Part shown: in pieces, positions 29,866 through 39,048 of the stretch
How positions within the stretch are numbered: the first letter of the stretch is position 1
Layout: each line of letters begins with the position of its first letter
DNA from: Mycolicibacterium doricum
Lineage (GTDB): Bacteria > Actinomycetota > Actinomycetes > Mycobacteriales > Mycobacteriaceae
Reading direction: 5' to 3'
Assembly: GCF_010728155.1 (NCBI RefSeq)
Contig: NZ_AP022605.1
Coordinates: 2,046,001 to 2,110,000, forward strand
Length of the DNA: 64,000 bases
Translations under genes and position numbers: made by a program
The notes under the pieces: generated by a model
Seen by the model: only the letters and a program-made list of their open reading frames with translations
What the model was told of the DNA's origin: nothing
Database searches by the model: none

Positions 29866-32721
29866 TTAGGTGAACGCCTCGACCGGCGGGCACGAGCACA
29901 TCAGGTTCCGATCGCCGTAGGCCCCGTCGATCCGTCGCACCGGCGGCCACACCTTGGGCCGGAAGCCCTTACCCAGCGGGTAAGCCGCCTGCTCGCGCGT
30001 GTACGGGTGATTCCACTCCGCCACCAGCAGCGACTCGGCGGTGTGCGGAGCCGCGTGCAAGGGGTTGTCATCACGGGACCAGAGTCCGGCCCCCACATTG
30101 TCGATCTCGGCGCGGATCGCGATCATCGCCTCGCAGAACGCATCGACCTCGGTGAGCGATTCACTTTCGGTCGGCTCGACCATCAACGTGCCTGCCACCG
30201 GGAAGCTCATCGTCGGCGCATGAAAACCGAAGTCGGCCAACCGTTTCGCCACGTCTTCCACGGTGACACCGGTCTGCTTGGTGACGGGCCGCAGATCCAG
30301 GATGCACTCGTGGGCCACCATGCCGTTCTCCCCCGCGTACAGCACCGGATAGTACTCGTCGAGACGGCGGGCGACGTAGTTGGCCGACGCGATCGCGGTG
30401 AGCGACGCCGCGCGTAGACCGGGTGCCCCCATCATGCGGATGTACATCCAGGTGATCGGCAGGATCGACGCCGAGCCGTACGGAGCGGCCGACACGGTGT
30501 AGTCGTCACCGAGTTCGTCGGCGAGCGGATGGCCCGGCAGATACGGCGCCAGGTGGGCGCGCACCGCGACCGGCCCGACACCGGGACCGCCTCCGCCGTG
30601 CGGGATGCAGAACGTCTTGTGCAGGTTGAGATGACTGACATCACCGCCGAACCTCCCCGGCCTGGCCAGGCCGACCAGCGCGTTGAGGTTCGCGCCGTCG
30701 ACGTAGACCTGACCGCCGGCATCGTGCACGGCCGCACAGATCTCGGCGACGTCGTGTTCGTACACACCGTGGGTGGACGGATAGGTGATCATCAGCGCCG
30801 CCAGGCGCTCCGCGTTCTCGGTCACCTTGGCGCGCAGGTCATCGAGGTCGACGTCGCCGTTGGGCCGGCAGCCCACCACGACCACCCGCATCCCGGCCAG
30901 CGCCGCTGACGCCGCGTTGGTGCCATGGGCGCTCGACGGGATCAGGCACACATCGCGTTGGGGTGCGCCGTTGGCGTCGTGGTAGGCCTTGATCGCCAGC
31001 AGGCCGGCGTACTCGCCCTGGGATCCGGCGTTGGGCTGCAACGAGATCTCGTCGTAGCCGGTGATGCCGGTCAGCCAGGTCTGTAGGTCGGCGATCAGCT
31101 TGCGCAGGCCCGGGGTGTCGCCCTCCGGGGCGAACGGATGCTGCCTGGCGAACTCCGGCCAGGTGATCGGCTCCATCTCGGCGGCGGCGTTGAGTTTCAT
31201 GGTGCAGGAACCGAGCGGGATCATGCTGCGGTCCAGCGCGATGTCCTTGTCGGCCAACGACCGCAGGTAGCGCATCATCTCGGTTTCGGTGCGATACCGG
31301 GTGAACGCCGGATGGGTCAGGAATACCGATGTGCGGGTGGCGATCTCAGGACCGCTGAAGGGCTGCCGGCCACGGGTGGCGCCGAACGCCGCGAGCACCG
31401 CGGCGACGTGGTCGGCGGTGGTCGCCTCGTCACAGGCCACCGAGACGTGATCGGCGTCGACGAGCCAGATGTTGATCCCGTGGGATTTCGCGGCGTCGCG
31501 GATCTCGGCCGCCCGGCCCGACACGTGAACCAGCACGGTGTCGAAGAATGCGCCGTGCACCACGTCGGCCCCGGCCTCCGCGAGACCGGTCGCGATCGCG
31601 CGGGCGTGCCCGTGGACGCGTCGGGCGATCGAGGTCAGACCCTCGGCGCCGTGATAGCTCGCGTACATCGCGGCGATGACCGCCAGCAGCACCTGGGCGG
31701 TGCAGATGTTGCTGGTCGCCTTGTCGCGCCGAATGTGTTGTTCCCGGGTTTGCAGCGCCAGCCGGTAGGCCGGCGACCCGTCCGCATCCACGGACACCCC
31801 GACGAGGCGACCGGGCAGCTGCCTGGCGTGCTTGGTGTGGACCGCCAGGTAGCCGGCGTGCGGGCCGCCGAACCCCATCGGCACACCGAAGCGCTGCGTG
31901 CTGCCGAAGGACACGTCGGCGCCGAAGTCGCCGGGCGGGGTGACCAGTGTCAGGGCCAGCAGATCGGCGCCGACCGCGACCAGTGCGCCGCGGTGGTGGG
32001 CGTCCGCCACCAACGGCGCCCAGTCGACGAGCGCACCGCTGGCGCCCGGCAGTTGGACGATCACACCGAAGAAGTCGCCCTCGGGCAGCCCGTCACGCAG
32101 GTCGGCGGTGACGATCTCGATTCCCAGCGGTCGCGCCCGCGTCGCGAGCACCGCGGCGGTCTGGCGGTACACGTCGGCATCCACGACAAGGCGGGCCGTC
32201 GCGCCCTTAGTGGTGCGGCCCGCCCGCTGCATCAACGTCATGGCTTCGGCCGCCGCGGTCGCCTCGTCGAGCATCGACGCGTTGGCCACTTCCAGACCGG
32301 TCAGATCCGACACCATGGTCTGGAAGTTGAGCAGTGCCTCGAGTCGGCCCTGGCTGATCTCGGGCTGGTACGGCGTGTACGCGGTGTACCAGGCGGGATT
32401 CTCCAGGATGTTGCGGCGCAGTACCGGGGGGGTCAGGGTGTCGAAGTAGCCCTGCCCGATCATCGACACCGCGACGGTGTTCGACTCGGCGAGCGAACGT
32501 AGTTCGGCGAGCGCCTCGCTCTCGGACGCGGGGGCGGGCAGCACGTCGAGACCGGGTGCGTCCCCGTCGACCGACCGGGCGTCGAGGATGTTCGCTGGCA
32601 GCGCCTTGGCGGCGAGGTCGTCGAGGTTCGCCACGCCGATGGTGTCGAGCATGACCGTGACGGCATCGGAATCGGGACCGATGTGCCGGTCGGCAAAACC
32701 GGGCTGGTGGGCATCGAGCAC
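29866..32721 (-). CDS. gcvB: Glycine dehydrogenase (decarboxylating), P protein
   Basis: The PLP-dependent P protein of the glycine cleavage system decarboxylates glycine and loads the aminomethyl group on GcvH lipoate. The 951-residue single-chain form is complete. The PLP lysine lies in [16 protein letters not shown], near residue 700, and the glycine-rich [10 protein letters not shown] precedes it. The GTG at 32721 has GGTAGGAGA upstream. The 5' leader is a tandem glycine riboswitch, so expression rises with glycine. gcvH lies about 3.2 kb upstream of the gcvB start, on the same strand. Confidence 0.96.
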   Translation of the reverse strand: MLDAHQPGFADRHIGPDSDAVTVMLDTIGVANLDDLAAKALPANILDARSVDGDAPGLDVLPAPASESEALAELRSLAESNTVAVSMIGQGYFDTLTPPVLRRNILENPAWYTAYTPYQPEISQGRLEALLNFQTMVSDLTGLEVANASMLDEATAAAEAMTLMQRAGRTTKGATARLVVDADVYRQTAAVLATRARPLGIEIVTADLRDGLPEGDFFGVIVQLPGASGALVDWAPLVADAHHRGALVAVGADLLALTLVTPPGDFGADVSFGSTQRFGVPMGFGGPHAGYLAVHTKHARQLPGRLVGVSVDADGSPAYRLALQTREQHIRRDKATSNICTAQVLLAVIAAMYASYHGAEGLTSIARRVHGHARAIATGLAEAGADVVHGAFFDTVLVHVSGRAAEIRDAAKSHGINIWLVDADHVSVACDEATTADHVAAVLAAFGATRGRQPFSGPEIATRTSVFLTHPAFTRYRTETEMMRYLRSLADKDIALDRSMIPLGSCTMKLNAAAEMEPITWPEFARQHPFAPEGDTPGLRKLIADLQTWLTGITGYDEISLQPNAGSQGEYAGLLAIKAYHDANGAPQRDVCLIPSSAHGTNAASAALAGMRVVVVGCRPNGDVDLDDLRAKVTENAERLAALMITYPSTHGVYEHDVAEICAAVHDAGGQVYVDGANLNALVGLARPGRFGGDVSHLNLHKTFCIPHGGGGPGVGPVAVRAHLAPYLPGHPLADELGDDYTVSAAPYGSASILPITWMYIRMMGAPGLRAASLTAIASANYVARRLDEYYPVLYAGENGMVAHECILDLRPVTKQTGVTVEDVAKRLADFGFHAPTMSFPVAGTLMVEPTESESLTEVDAFCEAMIAIRAEIDNVGAGLWSRDDNPLHAAPHTAESLLVAEWNHPYTREQAAYPLGKGFRPKVWPPVRRIDGAYGDRNLMCSCPPVEAFT

Positions 32722-32756
32722 GAGGTGAGATCTCCTACCGGGGGCAGAACCGCTGG

Positions 32757-32985
32757 ACGATCCCTCTCCCTCTGTCGTCGACCCGGGCGGGCGCCTGAGA
32801 GATTCGGCCGCGGCTCGAGCTGTTCGAGCACCGCGCCTTTCCCCATGGGCGGGCGGACCGCTGGTGTCCACCGCTTTCCAGAGGCATCGAGGCCGTGCGC
32901 GGTCCGGGGTGCCTGAGAGGTTGACGGAGAGGTGTTGCTCCTTCGGCGCCCGTGACTGGCGATCACGGAGCTCTCCCGCACACGG
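32757..32985 (-). promoter_or_regulatory. Tandem glycine riboswitch upstream of gcvB
   Basis: Reading the minus strand, aptamer 1 starts GGGAGAGCTCC and has GCCGAAGGAGCAA, then CTCTCCG and CTCTCAGGCACC. Aptamer 2 has ATGGGGAAAGGCGC, CGAATCTCTCAGGCGCC and the closing GACAGAGGGAGAGG. The repeated CTCTCAGGC and GAAGGAGCAA blocks are the hallmark of the two-aptamer gcvT element. It ends about 35 bases before the GTG, so control of translation start or early termination is possible. Confidence 0.9.
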
Positions 32986-33012
32986 GCGATGCGTGTCCAG
33001 TTTAGCGGGCGA

Positions 33013-33636
33013 TCAGCCGATCTTGCGGTCGCCGCGGTGCTTGCGCCGCGAGGCCAGCTCGTCCTCGGGGGCCGCGATCGATTCGCCACCGTCGGCCCGC
33101 TCACCCGGAAAGTCGGCGATGGCACCGGTCAGCTCGCGCATCGCACCCGAGACCGCGATGCCGAAGACACCCTGCCCGCCCTGGAGGAGGTCGACGACCT
33201 CCTCGGCGGAAGTGCATTCGTACACCGTGGTGCCGTCGGAGAACAGCGTGATGTTCGCCAGGTCGCCGACGCCGCGCTGACGCAGATGGTCGACGGCGAC
33301 GCGGATGTTGTGCAGAGAGATCCCGGTGTCGAGCAGCCGCTTGACGATCTTGAGAACCAGAATGTCCTTGAACGAGTAGAGCCGCTGGCTGCCCGAACCG
33401 GCCGCACCACGGATCGAGGGCACCACCAGTGAGGTGCGAGCCCAGTAGTCCAGCTGGCGGTAGGTGATGCCGGCGATCTGGCAGGCGCTCGGCCCACGGT
33501 AGCCGACGAGTTCGTCGGGGACGGAGTCGTCGGGGAACAGCCCGGCCTGCACCGGTTCGTTCGTCACCCGGGTCGCCGACTCAGGGGTGCTCTCGGTCGA
33601 CAGATCCAGCTCTCCCTGACGTGGCGTGTCGCCCAC
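33013..33636 (-). CDS. resR: MerR-family regulator ResR/McdR (Rv1830-type)
   Basis: The 207-residue protein has a MerR-like winged helix (about 48-120, ACQIAGITYRQLDYWAR and GSGSQRLYSFKDILVLK) and a helical C-terminus with no metal-binding cysteines. M. tuberculosis Rv1830 (ResR/McdR) influences cell growth and division and is under selection in drug-tolerant clinical strains. I chose the GTG at 33636, with AGAGG upstream, over an ATG 13 codons earlier. An 18-bp duplication lies in its upstream region. Confidence 0.85.
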   Translation of the reverse strand: MGDTPRQGELDLSTESTPESATRVTNEPVQAGLFPDDSVPDELVGYRGPSACQIAGITYRQLDYWARTSLVVPSIRGAAGSGSQRLYSFKDILVLKIVKRLLDTGISLHNIRVAVDHLRQRGVGDLANITLFSDGTTVYECTSAEEVVDLLQGGQGVFGIAVSGAMRELTGAIADFPGERADGGESIAAPEDELASRRKHRGDRKIG

Positions 33637-33686
33637 TATCGAATCCTCTCGCCGATCGAACTCGCCCGCTGGCACCCTGCAGCGAC

Positions 33687-33722
33687 GTGCAGTTCAGTGT
33701 CGTCGTGCAGTTCAGTGTCGTC
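33687..33722. repeat. 18-bp tandem duplication upstream of resR
   Basis: GTGCAGTTCAGTGTCGTC occurs twice without mismatch, 51-86 bases upstream of the resR start, followed by a partial third GTCGT. It is in the place expected for the promoter or an operator of resR and may change the spacing of its elements. Confidence 0.85.
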
Positions 33723-33882
33723 GTACACCAGCTCGATTGTGGTCGAGCATACGCGTTCACTCGAGCCCTGACTGCTCGTCGCCCCCCAAAGTATGGCCTC
33801 TGACGAGGCGTTGTCGGCCACTGGCACCGCGTGTCGGCACTCAAGCGCCGAGTTGAGACGCATCCGTGACAATGCCCCGGTT

Positions 33883-34377
33883 TCAGGTCGCTTTGAAGTC
33901 GTCAGGAGACACGCTGTCGAGGAATTCCTTGAACTTCTCCACCTCGTCCTCACGGACCGTGCCGGCGGCCTCTTCGTCGTTCTCGTCGGGGATCAACAGC
34001 CCGGCCTCGGCCAGCACTGCCTCCTCGACGTAGATGGGCACTCCGACGCGCAGTGCGATGGCCACCGAATCCGACGGCCGGGCCGACACCTTGATGTCCC
34101 GGTCGAAGATCAGGTCGGCGTAGAAGGTGCCCTCCTGCAGGTCGACGATCCGCACCTCCTTGAGCGAATGCCCGAGCGCGGCGATGACGTCGCGGATCAG
34201 ATCGTGGGTCAGCGGTCTGGCCGGCTCGACACCCTGCTGTTCCAAGGCGATCGCGGCGGCCTCCGACTGGCCGATCCAGATCGGCAGATAACGGTCGCCG
34301 TTGGACTCGCGCAGCAGCAGCACCGGCTGGTTCTGGGGCTGCTCCACGCGAATGCCGACCACACGAACCTCAGCCAT
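33883..34377 (-). CDS. Bifunctional nuclease family protein (DUF151, Rv1829-type)
   Basis: The 164-residue protein has the DUF151 core: PVLLLRESNGDRYLPIWIG, then EAAAIALEQQGVEPARPLTHDL and FYADLIF. Plant and Thermotoga relatives are described as DNase/RNase, but the role in mycobacteria is not established. It lies between two MerR genes on the same strand, an order conserved in mycobacteria. Confidence 0.88.
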   Translation of the reverse strand: MAEVRVVGIRVEQPQNQPVLLLRESNGDRYLPIWIGQSEAAAIALEQQGVEPARPLTHDLIRDVIAALGHSLKEVRIVDLQEGTFYADLIFDRDIKVSARPSDSVAIALRVGVPIYVEEAVLAEAGLLIPDENDEEAAGTVREDEVEKFKEFLDSVSPDDFKAT

Positions 34378-34481
34378 CTGTGTCTGCCCTTTCGCACCAG
34401 TGTGCTTGTCGTTCTTCGGTGCTGCGTGTCAGATGCGGTGACCTGACGTGACGGACGAATCCGTCGTTGCGAGTCTAATCC

Positions 34482-35231
34482 TCAGCGATCCAGTACGTCG
34501 CGTACCGCTGATTTGATCAACGAGGTGTGCAGGGTGATGGCCAGTGCCGCGACTTCCCGGGCGAGGTCGTCGGCCCGGTCACGGGCGCCGGTGGTGCCGG
34601 CCTTACCCACCGGACCGGCGATCTGGGCGATGAGGTCGGACTGCCGGTCGGCGGCCGAGCGGAACGCGCGCAGGTGCCGTGGTTCCACGCCGTAGTCGGC
34701 CAGCGCGCGGGCACACTGGGCGATCACGACGGAGTGCTCGTCGAAGAAGATCCCGCCGCCTGCCTTCGAAGACGGGGTGATCACCCCGGCCTTGATCAGC
34801 GCGGCCAGCAGGTCGTCGTCGATTCCGGACCGCTCGAGCAGGTCCTCGCGGCTGAGCCGCGCCTGGGTTGGGGCCACGCTCGCCACTGCAGCCGCGTCGT
34901 CGCTGCCGGCACCCACCGGCACCAACCGCGGCGCCAGGTAGGGCGCCGAATGGGGCGGCAGCGCACCATCGGGCTGTGCGTCGAGCTGTGCCTTGATGAC
35001 CTTGAGCGGCAAGTACTGATCGCGTTGAGCGGTGAGGATGAACCGGAGCCGCGCACAGTCGTAGGCGGTGAACCGCCGGTAGCCCGAGGCGGTGCGCTCC
35101 GGTGCGACGAGACCTTCTGCCTCCAGGAACCGGATCTTGGAGATCGTCACGTCCGGGAAGTCCGGTCGCAGCAGGTCCAGGACCGCCCCGATGGACATCC
35201 CGGCGAGTGCGGCGCTGTCGGGCTGGCTCAT
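34482..35231 (-). CDS. MerR-family transcriptional regulator (Rv1828-type)
   Basis: The 249-residue protein has an N-terminal MerR helix-turn-helix ([20 protein letters not shown], then [15 protein letters not shown]) and a longer C-terminal helical domain without cysteines. In M. tuberculosis the orthologue binds DNA as a dimer; its effector is unknown. It precedes the nuclease and resR on the same strand and follows garA after 30 bp, so garA-Rv1828 may be one transcript. Confidence 0.88.
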   Translation of the reverse strand: MSQPDSAALAGMSIGAVLDLLRPDFPDVTISKIRFLEAEGLVAPERTASGYRRFTAYDCARLRFILTAQRDQYLPLKVIKAQLDAQPDGALPPHSAPYLAPRLVPVGAGSDDAAAVASVAPTQARLSREDLLERSGIDDDLLAALIKAGVITPSSKAGGGIFFDEHSVVIAQCARALADYGVEPRHLRAFRSAADRQSDLIAQIAGPVGKAGTTGARDRADDLAREVAALAITLHTSLIKSAVRDVLDR

Positions 35232-35261
35232 TTACTCGTCGCGCGAGCGCTCATCGGCCAC

Positions 35262-35741
35262 CTAGCTGCTCGGGCCGTTCTCGTCGGTGCTGGGACCCGT
35301 GAGGAACACCAGGCGGAACTTGCCGATCTGCACTTCGTCACCGTTGGAGAGAACGGCGGAGTCCACCGGCTCGCGGTTGACGTAGGTGCCGTTGAGGCTG
35401 CCGACGTCGACCACCTGGAACTCACCGCTCTCGAGCCGGAACTCGGCATGCCGTCGGCTGACGGTGACGTCGTCGAGGAAGATGTCGCTGTCGGGATGGC
35501 GACCGGCGGAGGTGGTCGGCTGGTCGAGCAGGAACCGCGAACCCGCGTTCGGACCCCGCTTGACGACCAGAAGCGCCGAGCCCACCGGCAGACCCTCGAC
35601 ACCGGAGACCGCACTGTCGGACCCTGCCGCAGGCGGTGCGTCCAGCTCGTTGAGGAAGTCGGCCCGGAATACCGAGGTGGTCTCGACGGTGACTTCTTCA
35701 GACGTCTGGTCGCCCCCAGAGTTGATGTCCTTGTCCGTCAC
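35262..35741 (-). CDS. garA: GarA, FHA-domain regulator of 2-oxoglutarate metabolism
   Basis: The 159-residue protein has an N-terminal phosphorylation motif with Thr21 and Thr22 (ETTSVF). A C-terminal FHA domain follows (about 60-145) with the phosphothreonine-binding GRHPDSD, S95 and H98 region (VSRRH) and SLNGTYVN. In mycobacteria unphosphorylated GarA inhibits 2-oxoglutarate dehydrogenase and glutamate dehydrogenase and activates glutamate synthase. PknG/PknB phosphorylation makes the FHA domain bind its own tail and release them. GTG start with GAGGAGC upstream. Confidence 0.95.
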   Translation of the reverse strand: MTDKDINSGGDQTSEEVTVETTSVFRADFLNELDAPPAAGSDSAVSGVEGLPVGSALLVVKRGPNAGSRFLLDQPTTSAGRHPDSDIFLDDVTVSRRHAEFRLESGEFQVVDVGSLNGTYVNREPVDSAVLSNGDEVQIGKFRLVFLTGPSTDENGPSS

Positions 35742-35912
35742 CCGCTGCTCCTCACTGGCTGCTGTGGCGATATCCGGCCGGTTACAGCCGTCATGTCACG
35801 TCGACCGTACCGCGCAGTGGACGTCACTGTGTCCACCACCGCCGGATCCGCCCCTCGTCGATTTCACTCGGTCGAAGATGGTCGAACCGTCGCCCAGCAC
35901 CCTAACAACAAC

Positions 35913-36308
35913 TCACTCGGTCACCACGCCACGGTAGCCGTCAGCGTCGAGCAGGCCGTCCAGCGCTGCTTCCATCTCGTCGGCGTCGAGCTGGAGGTCG
36001 ACCAGCCAGCCCTCGCCGTACGGGTCGGAGTTCACCAGATCGGGGCTGCTCTCCAGATTCTCGTTGACGGCAAGCACTTTGGCAGTGACAGGCGCGTACA
36101 GATCGGATACCGACTTGGTCGATTCCACCTCACCGAACGACTCGCCCGAGGTGAGATCCGCACCGACGTCGGGCAGTTGCACGAACACGACGTCACCGAG
36201 CGCCGCCTGCGCATAGTCGGTGATGCCGACGCGCAGAGTGTCGTCACCCGTACGGAGCACCCACTCGTGTTCCTCGGTGTAGTACAGCTCGGCTGGGATG
36301 TCGGTCAC
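35913..36308 (-). CDS. gcvH: Glycine cleavage system H protein
   Basis: The 131-residue lipoyl carrier shuttles the methylamine group from the P protein. The lipoylated Lys65 lies in GEVESTKSVSDLYAP, and the C-terminal DPYGEGWLVDLQ is typical. The GTG at 36308 has GAGGAGA upstream, which supports this start over the ATG at 36353. It follows the DUF881 gene by about 46 bp. The T and L proteins are not in the window. Confidence 0.95.
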   Translation of the reverse strand: MTDIPAELYYTEEHEWVLRTGDDTLRVGITDYAQAALGDVVFVQLPDVGADLTSGESFGEVESTKSVSDLYAPVTAKVLAVNENLESSPDLVNSDPYGEGWLVDLQLDADEMEAALDGLLDADGYRGVVTE

Positions 36309-36354
36309 AGGTCTCCTCGGCGTACGAGCGTGGGTAGGCCGGGCGGCCGGCACG

Positions 36355-37167
36355 CTATTTCACTGGCTGAGCGTATTGGCGGTCTTTCGGTTGCCGCAAG
36401 GCGGTCACCTCCACCCGGTCGGCCTGCTCGATCGCCATGGTCCCGCCCACGCGTTCGATGCTGTCCATCGCACCGCCGGGGATGTTCATCGCCGCCGCCA
36501 GGGTCGGCGGGTCGCCGATGGCGGCAATGGTGTACGGCGGGCTCAGCGATGCCCCGTCGACGTTGAGCGCGCCAGGCCTGCCGACGATCCAGGTGTCGAC
36601 GCCGACCCGCACCATCACCGGTTGCCGGCCAGCGGTGCCCTGAATCTGGATCGCCTCGGCACCGGCGGCGCGCAGTTCGTTCACCACGTCGAGGATCGTC
36701 TCGGGCGGGACACCCGGGGTGGCGTCGGTGACGGTGAGGATCACGCCTGGACCCGTCGCGCCGACCGCTCCGATGAGGATGGACAGCGCCGCGAGGCGGG
36801 CCTGCGCGCTTTCGATGGCCGCCTGGTCGTTGCTTCCGGAAGCCGCCAACTGCTCGAGCGTCCGGCGCAGATCAGCGACTTCGGTGTTGAGTGCGGCCTC
36901 GCGCTGCTGAAGTGAGTCGAGGAGCACCAGGAGGTCGGCCGGCCGGGCGGTCTCGAGGGAGTCACCCGATTCGTTCTCGCGGACCTGGGTGACGATCGCG
37001 ACGCCCAGCACGATGCACAGCAGGACTGCGAGCGCGCCGAACAGCAACTGTGAGCCACCTGGGCGCAGCAGGCCGCCGATCGGTCGACGCGGGGTCGGCG
37101 ACGGCAGTTCGTGGCGGCCATGGTGATCGGCAGGGTGTTCGGGTCCCTTGCCCGATGACTCGGTCAT
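36355..37167 (-). CDS. DUF881 membrane-anchored protein (Rv1825-type)
   Basis: The 270-residue protein has a short cytoplasmic N-terminus, one membrane helix (about 42-62, LLFGALAVLLCIVLGVAIV), a coiled-coil stretch (about 75-125) and a C-terminal DUF881 domain with GVILTVTDATPG and a Gly/Pro-rich end. The order DUF881, small DUF1290 protein, DUF881, CDP-alcohol phosphotransferase is conserved in Actinobacteria and suggests an envelope or division role. Function is not established. Confidence 0.85.
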   Translation of the reverse strand: MTESSGKGPEHPADHHGRHELPSPTPRRPIGGLLRPGGSQLLFGALAVLLCIVLGVAIVTQVRENESGDSLETARPADLLVLLDSLQQREAALNTEVADLRRTLEQLAASGSNDQAAIESAQARLAALSILIGAVGATGPGVILTVTDATPGVPPETILDVVNELRAAGAEAIQIQGTAGRQPVMVRVGVDTWIVGRPGALNVDGASLSPPYTIAAIGDPPTLAAAMNIPGGAMDSIERVGGTMAIEQADRVEVTALRQPKDRQYAQPVK

Positions 37168-37169
37168 GG

Positions 37170-37502
37170 TCAGGCGCCGAAGAGTCTGCGCCGCAGGGCG
37201 GCAGCGTTGCCGAAGATACGGATCCCGAGCACGACGATGATCGCGGTGGACAACTGGGTGCCCACGCCCAGCTGGTCACCGACGTAGACGATCAGCGCGG
37301 CGACGAGCACGTTGAATACGAACGACACCACGAATACCTTGGAGTCGAAGATCCGTTCGAGATAGGCGCGCAGGCCACCGAACACGGCGTCGAGCGCCGC
37401 GACGACCGCGATGGGCAGATAGGGCTCGACGAAATCCGGCACGCTCGGGCGGAAGACCAGCCCGAGCACGATGCCTACGAGCAGCGCGGCGATTCCGATC
37501 AT
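37170..37502 (-). CDS. Small basic DUF1290 membrane protein (Rv1824-type)
   Basis: The 110-residue protein has three membrane segments ([34 protein letters not shown] and [16 protein letters not shown]) and ends with basic residues. This matches the small basic protein family (DUF1290) seen next to DUF881 genes. Its ATG overlaps the stop of the upstream DUF881 gene by four bases, so it is coupled to it. Confidence 0.85.
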   Translation of the reverse strand: MIGIAALLVGIVLGLVFRPSVPDFVEPYLPIAVVAALDAVFGGLRAYLERIFDSKVFVVSFVFNVLVAALIVYVGDQLGVGTQLSTAIIVVLGIRIFGNAAALRRRLFGA

Positions 37503-38443
37503 CTGGTTCCGATCTGCTTGGCGAAGTTGACGTCCCGCACCGAACCGGCAGGGAGGGTGAGCGCATCTGCGGTGCTGACCGAAACCCCGACGCCGTAGGA
37601 CATTTCGAGGAGCCGCAGCCGCTGCAACCCGGCGCTGCGGTTAAAGGTGTCGGCCATCGACTTGGGCGGGCCGACCGCCTGCAGGAGGTACGGGCTGCTG
37701 ATGGGTTGGTTGTCGACGAGGATGCCGCCGCCGGCCTGCCGGATCGTGACGTTGGGCCCGATGCGCACACCGCCGACAGCCACCGCTTCCCCGCCGCTGA
37801 CCCACAGCGAGTTGACCACCAACTGCAGATCGCGGTCGAGGATGACCTGTCGGCTGCCGGCGACCCGTTGCTTCGAGACGTCGGACAGGTCGTTCGACAG
37901 ACCGGGTTCGGTGACGGTGACACTCAGCCCCGGACCGATCACCGGGGTCGCTGCGGCGGAGACTTCGGCGACGTCGAGCTCGGCCAGCAGCCGTCGGCCG
38001 CGTTCGTCGCCCTCGAGTCGGCTCCGGCGTTCGATCGTGACCTGGGCGGCCAGCGTGTTGCGCTGCGCGGTGAGCTGGTCGTCGGTCGCCTCGGCCGCCC
38101 GCACGCTCCCGGCGAGGACATGCTGCGCCTCGCGCGTGGCGGGGGCGGCGGTCTGCGCCTGCGCGGCGGCGAGACCGAACACCGCCGCGACGGCCAGCGC
38201 CGCGGCCAGCTGCCAACCCCACTCGACGGCGCGGGACCGCCTGGCACCGTCGCGCCGCGCGGCTGCCGCAGCCGCATACCCTGGGTCGAGATGTTCGGAC
38301 AGTAGCGATCGCAGCAGCGACGGCACCGGGATCTTCTGGGGCGCTGCGCCGTCATGGTGGCTGAGACCCGCCTCGGGGTCGAATCCGCCCAGTGCCCGCC
38401 GCTCGTCGGGCGTCGGCGGTCGCGCGTCCTTCCCGTCAGCCAC
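37499..38443 (-). CDS. DUF881 membrane-anchored protein (Rv1823-type)
   Basis: The 314-residue protein has an N-terminal charged region, one membrane helix (about 75-95, [19 protein letters not shown]), a coiled coil and a DUF881 domain ([14 protein letters not shown]). It is a paralogue of the DUF881 gene two places downstream, with the small DUF1290 protein between them. It overlaps pgsA2 by eight bases. Confidence 0.85.
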   Translation of the reverse strand: MADGKDARPPTPDERRALGGFDPEAGLSHHDGAAPQKIPVPSLLRSLLSEHLDPGYAAAAAARRDGARRSRAVEWGWQLAAALAVAAVFGLAAAQAQTAAPATREAQHVLAGSVRAAEATDDQLTAQRNTLAAQVTIERRSRLEGDERGRRLLAELDVAEVSAAATPVIGPGLSVTVTEPGLSNDLSDVSKQRVAGSRQVILDRDLQLVVNSLWVSGGEAVAVGGVRIGPNVTIRQAGGGILVDNQPISSPYLLQAVGPPKSMADTFNRSAGLQRLRLLEMSYGVGVSVSTADALTLPAGSVRDVNFAKQIGTR

Positions 38444-39038
38444 CGGCCCGGACCTTCGGCAATCGCTGGACGACCATCACCACCTGCACCAGGTACAGCA
38501 CCCCGGACCAGAGGTACAGCGCCATCCCCCAGATCAGGAACCCCCAGGCGCACGCCAGCACCACCCGGCTCCACAGGGCGTCAAACTGGCCCAGGAGCAC
38601 CAACGGGAAACCGGACATCAACGCGAACGTCGCGGCTTTACCGAGGTAGGTGACCGGTAAGGCGGTCAGTCCCCGGCCGCGCAGCAGCGGCAGCGTCGCT
38701 GCGAGCAGCACGTCGCGGGATAGCAGCGTGATCACGAACCACCACGGGACGCTGCCGTCGACCGCGAGCGCCAGCGGCACGGTCACCATGTACACCCGGT
38801 CGACGAACGGGTCGAGCAGCTCCCCCAGCCGTGACGACTGATTGTCGACCAGCCGCGCGATCTTGCCGTCGGCCCAATCTGAGAACCCGCTGAACATCAA
38901 CACGCCGACCGCCCAGGCGGTGGCGTGCGCACCGAACAGCAGCCAGAGGAACACCGGGACCAGCACCAGGCGCAGCGCCGACAATGCGTTGGGCACCGTC
39001 AGTATGCGGTCGCGCTCCCCCGACGCAGAGGCGTCCAT
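38436..39038 (-). CDS. pgsA2: CDP-alcohol phosphatidyltransferase (PgsA2-type)
   Basis: The 200-residue membrane enzyme transfers a phosphatidyl group from CDP-diacylglycerol to an alcohol. The family signature runs from D54 to D80, as DWADGKIAR followed by GELLDPFVD. The acceptor is not defined by sequence; the name follows the M. tuberculosis orthologue Rv1822, whose product is not well established. About five membrane segments are visible. Confidence 0.85.
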   Translation of the reverse strand: MDASASGERDRILTVPNALSALRLVLVPVFLWLLFGAHATAWAVGVLMFSGFSDWADGKIARLVDNQSSRLGELLDPFVDRVYMVTVPLALAVDGSVPWWFVITLLSRDVLLAATLPLLRGRGLTALPVTYLGKAATFALMSGFPLVLLGQFDALWSRVVLACAWGFLIWGMALYLWSGVLYLVQVVMVVQRLPKVRAGG

Positions 39039-39048
39039 GCGGGTAAAC

